Assembly: GCA_027858145.1 (NCBI GenBank)
Contig: JAQIDF010000352.1
Location: forward strand, 1 to 7,705
Source: Prolixibacteraceae bacterium
GTDB lineage: Bacteria > Bacteroidota > Bacteroidia > Bacteroidales > Prolixibacteraceae
Direction of reading: 5' to 3'
Length of the DNA: 7,705 nt
This document shows positions 7,278-7,705 of the stretch, piece by piece; positions within the stretch are counted from its first letter, which is position 1, and the number at the start of each line of letters is the position of its first letter. Under the pieces are notes generated by a model, which saw only the letters and a list, made by a program, of their open reading frames with translations, searched no databases and was not told the origin of the DNA. The translations under genes and the position numbers were made by a program.

Positions 7278-7705
7278 ATGAAAAACATTACAATTAACAA
7301 ATGGATCAAATTTGCCTTTTGGGGATTACTTTACCTGCTATGGGTTATATGGTTAGGTAATTACTGGTTTCTGATTGGCTTAGCTGTCATTTTCGATATT
7401 TACATCACTAAAAAAGTACACTGGGCTTTCTGGAAAAAGAAAAACCCACCCAATGGAAAGCAAACCAAAACAGTTGAATGGATTGATGCTGTTATTTTTG
7501 CAGTGATTGCTGCATCATTTATAAGATTGTTCTTCTTCGAGGCATATGTTATTCCTACTTCATCGATGGAAAAGTCGATGATGGTTGGCGATTACTTATT
7601 TGTAAGTAAAGTGGCATATGGACCAAAACTCCCAAATACGCCACTTTCATTCCCGTTTGTTCATCAATCTATGCCTTTAACCAATCACAAGGTTAAGTCG
7701 TACCT
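7278..7705 (+). CDS. lepB: Signal peptidase I, 3' end cut by the window edge
   Basis: This membrane-bound serine protease removes signal peptides from exported proteins on the outer face of the cytoplasmic membrane. There are 142 complete codons visible. The N-terminus has hydrophobic segments at about 12-28 and 29-43, a basic, polar stretch (45-65), then a third segment (about 69-86) leading into the catalytic domain. IPTSSM (92-97) matches the family's S-x-S-M box, giving S96 as the likely nucleophile, and MVGDYLFVSKVAYGP (102-116) matches the conserved block that follows it. The catalytic Lys block lies beyond the window, so completeness of the Ser-Lys dyad cannot be checked. The ATG at 7278 is 19 bases after the dapB stop, preceded by an A-rich stretch (AAGAAAAA) rather than a Shine-Dalgarno sequence, with no terminator between; translation is probably from a shared mRNA. 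Confidence 0.93.
   Translation, partial: MKNITINKWIKFAFWGLLYLLWVIWLGNYWFLIGLAVIFDIYITKKVHWAFWKKKNPPNGKQTKTVEWIDAVIFAVIAASFIRLFFFEAYVIPTSSMEKSMMVGDYLFVSKVAYGPKLPNTPLSFPFVHQSMPLTNHKVKSY

Overview
The window looks like chromosomal DNA from a member of the Bacteroidota. It is AT-rich, its genes lack Shine-Dalgarno sequences, two candidate promoters match the phylum's TAnnTTTG -7 element, and a dapB-lepB pair is present, as is common in this phylum. I cannot name a genus.

Layout. Positions 1-6291 carry two minus-strand genes. The upstream gene (6291 down to 1315) encodes a 1658-residue soluble sensor protein: ten tandem PAS domains, a histidine-kinase core of the NtrB-like type, and a C-terminal receiver domain. 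Six bases after its stop codon begins a sodium:solute symporter (SSS/SLC5 family) gene, which runs off the left edge with 436 codons visible. Positions 6298-6535 are a divergent intergenic region with a candidate promoter facing each way. On the plus strand, dapB (6536-7258) is followed 19 bases later by lepB (signal peptidase I), cut by the right edge.

How they may work together. The kinase and symporter appear to be one transcription unit, which recalls CbrA-type proteins, where an SLC5 transporter and a PAS/histidine kinase are fused in one chain; functional coupling here is inference. The kinase is odd. Its ATP-binding boxes are intact, but the H-box has lost the acidic residue after the histidine and the Asn residues usual in this class. 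The receiver has lost its metal-binding acidic pair while keeping the phospho-acceptor Asp and the conserved Lys. Its start is also odd: no ATG lies ahead of the first PAS domain in the open frame. The first possible start is a TTG just downstream of a 14-codon ATG leader that is in the same frame and ends in TAA. dapB (lysine/diaminopimelate synthesis) and lepB (protein export) are ordinary housekeeping genes.
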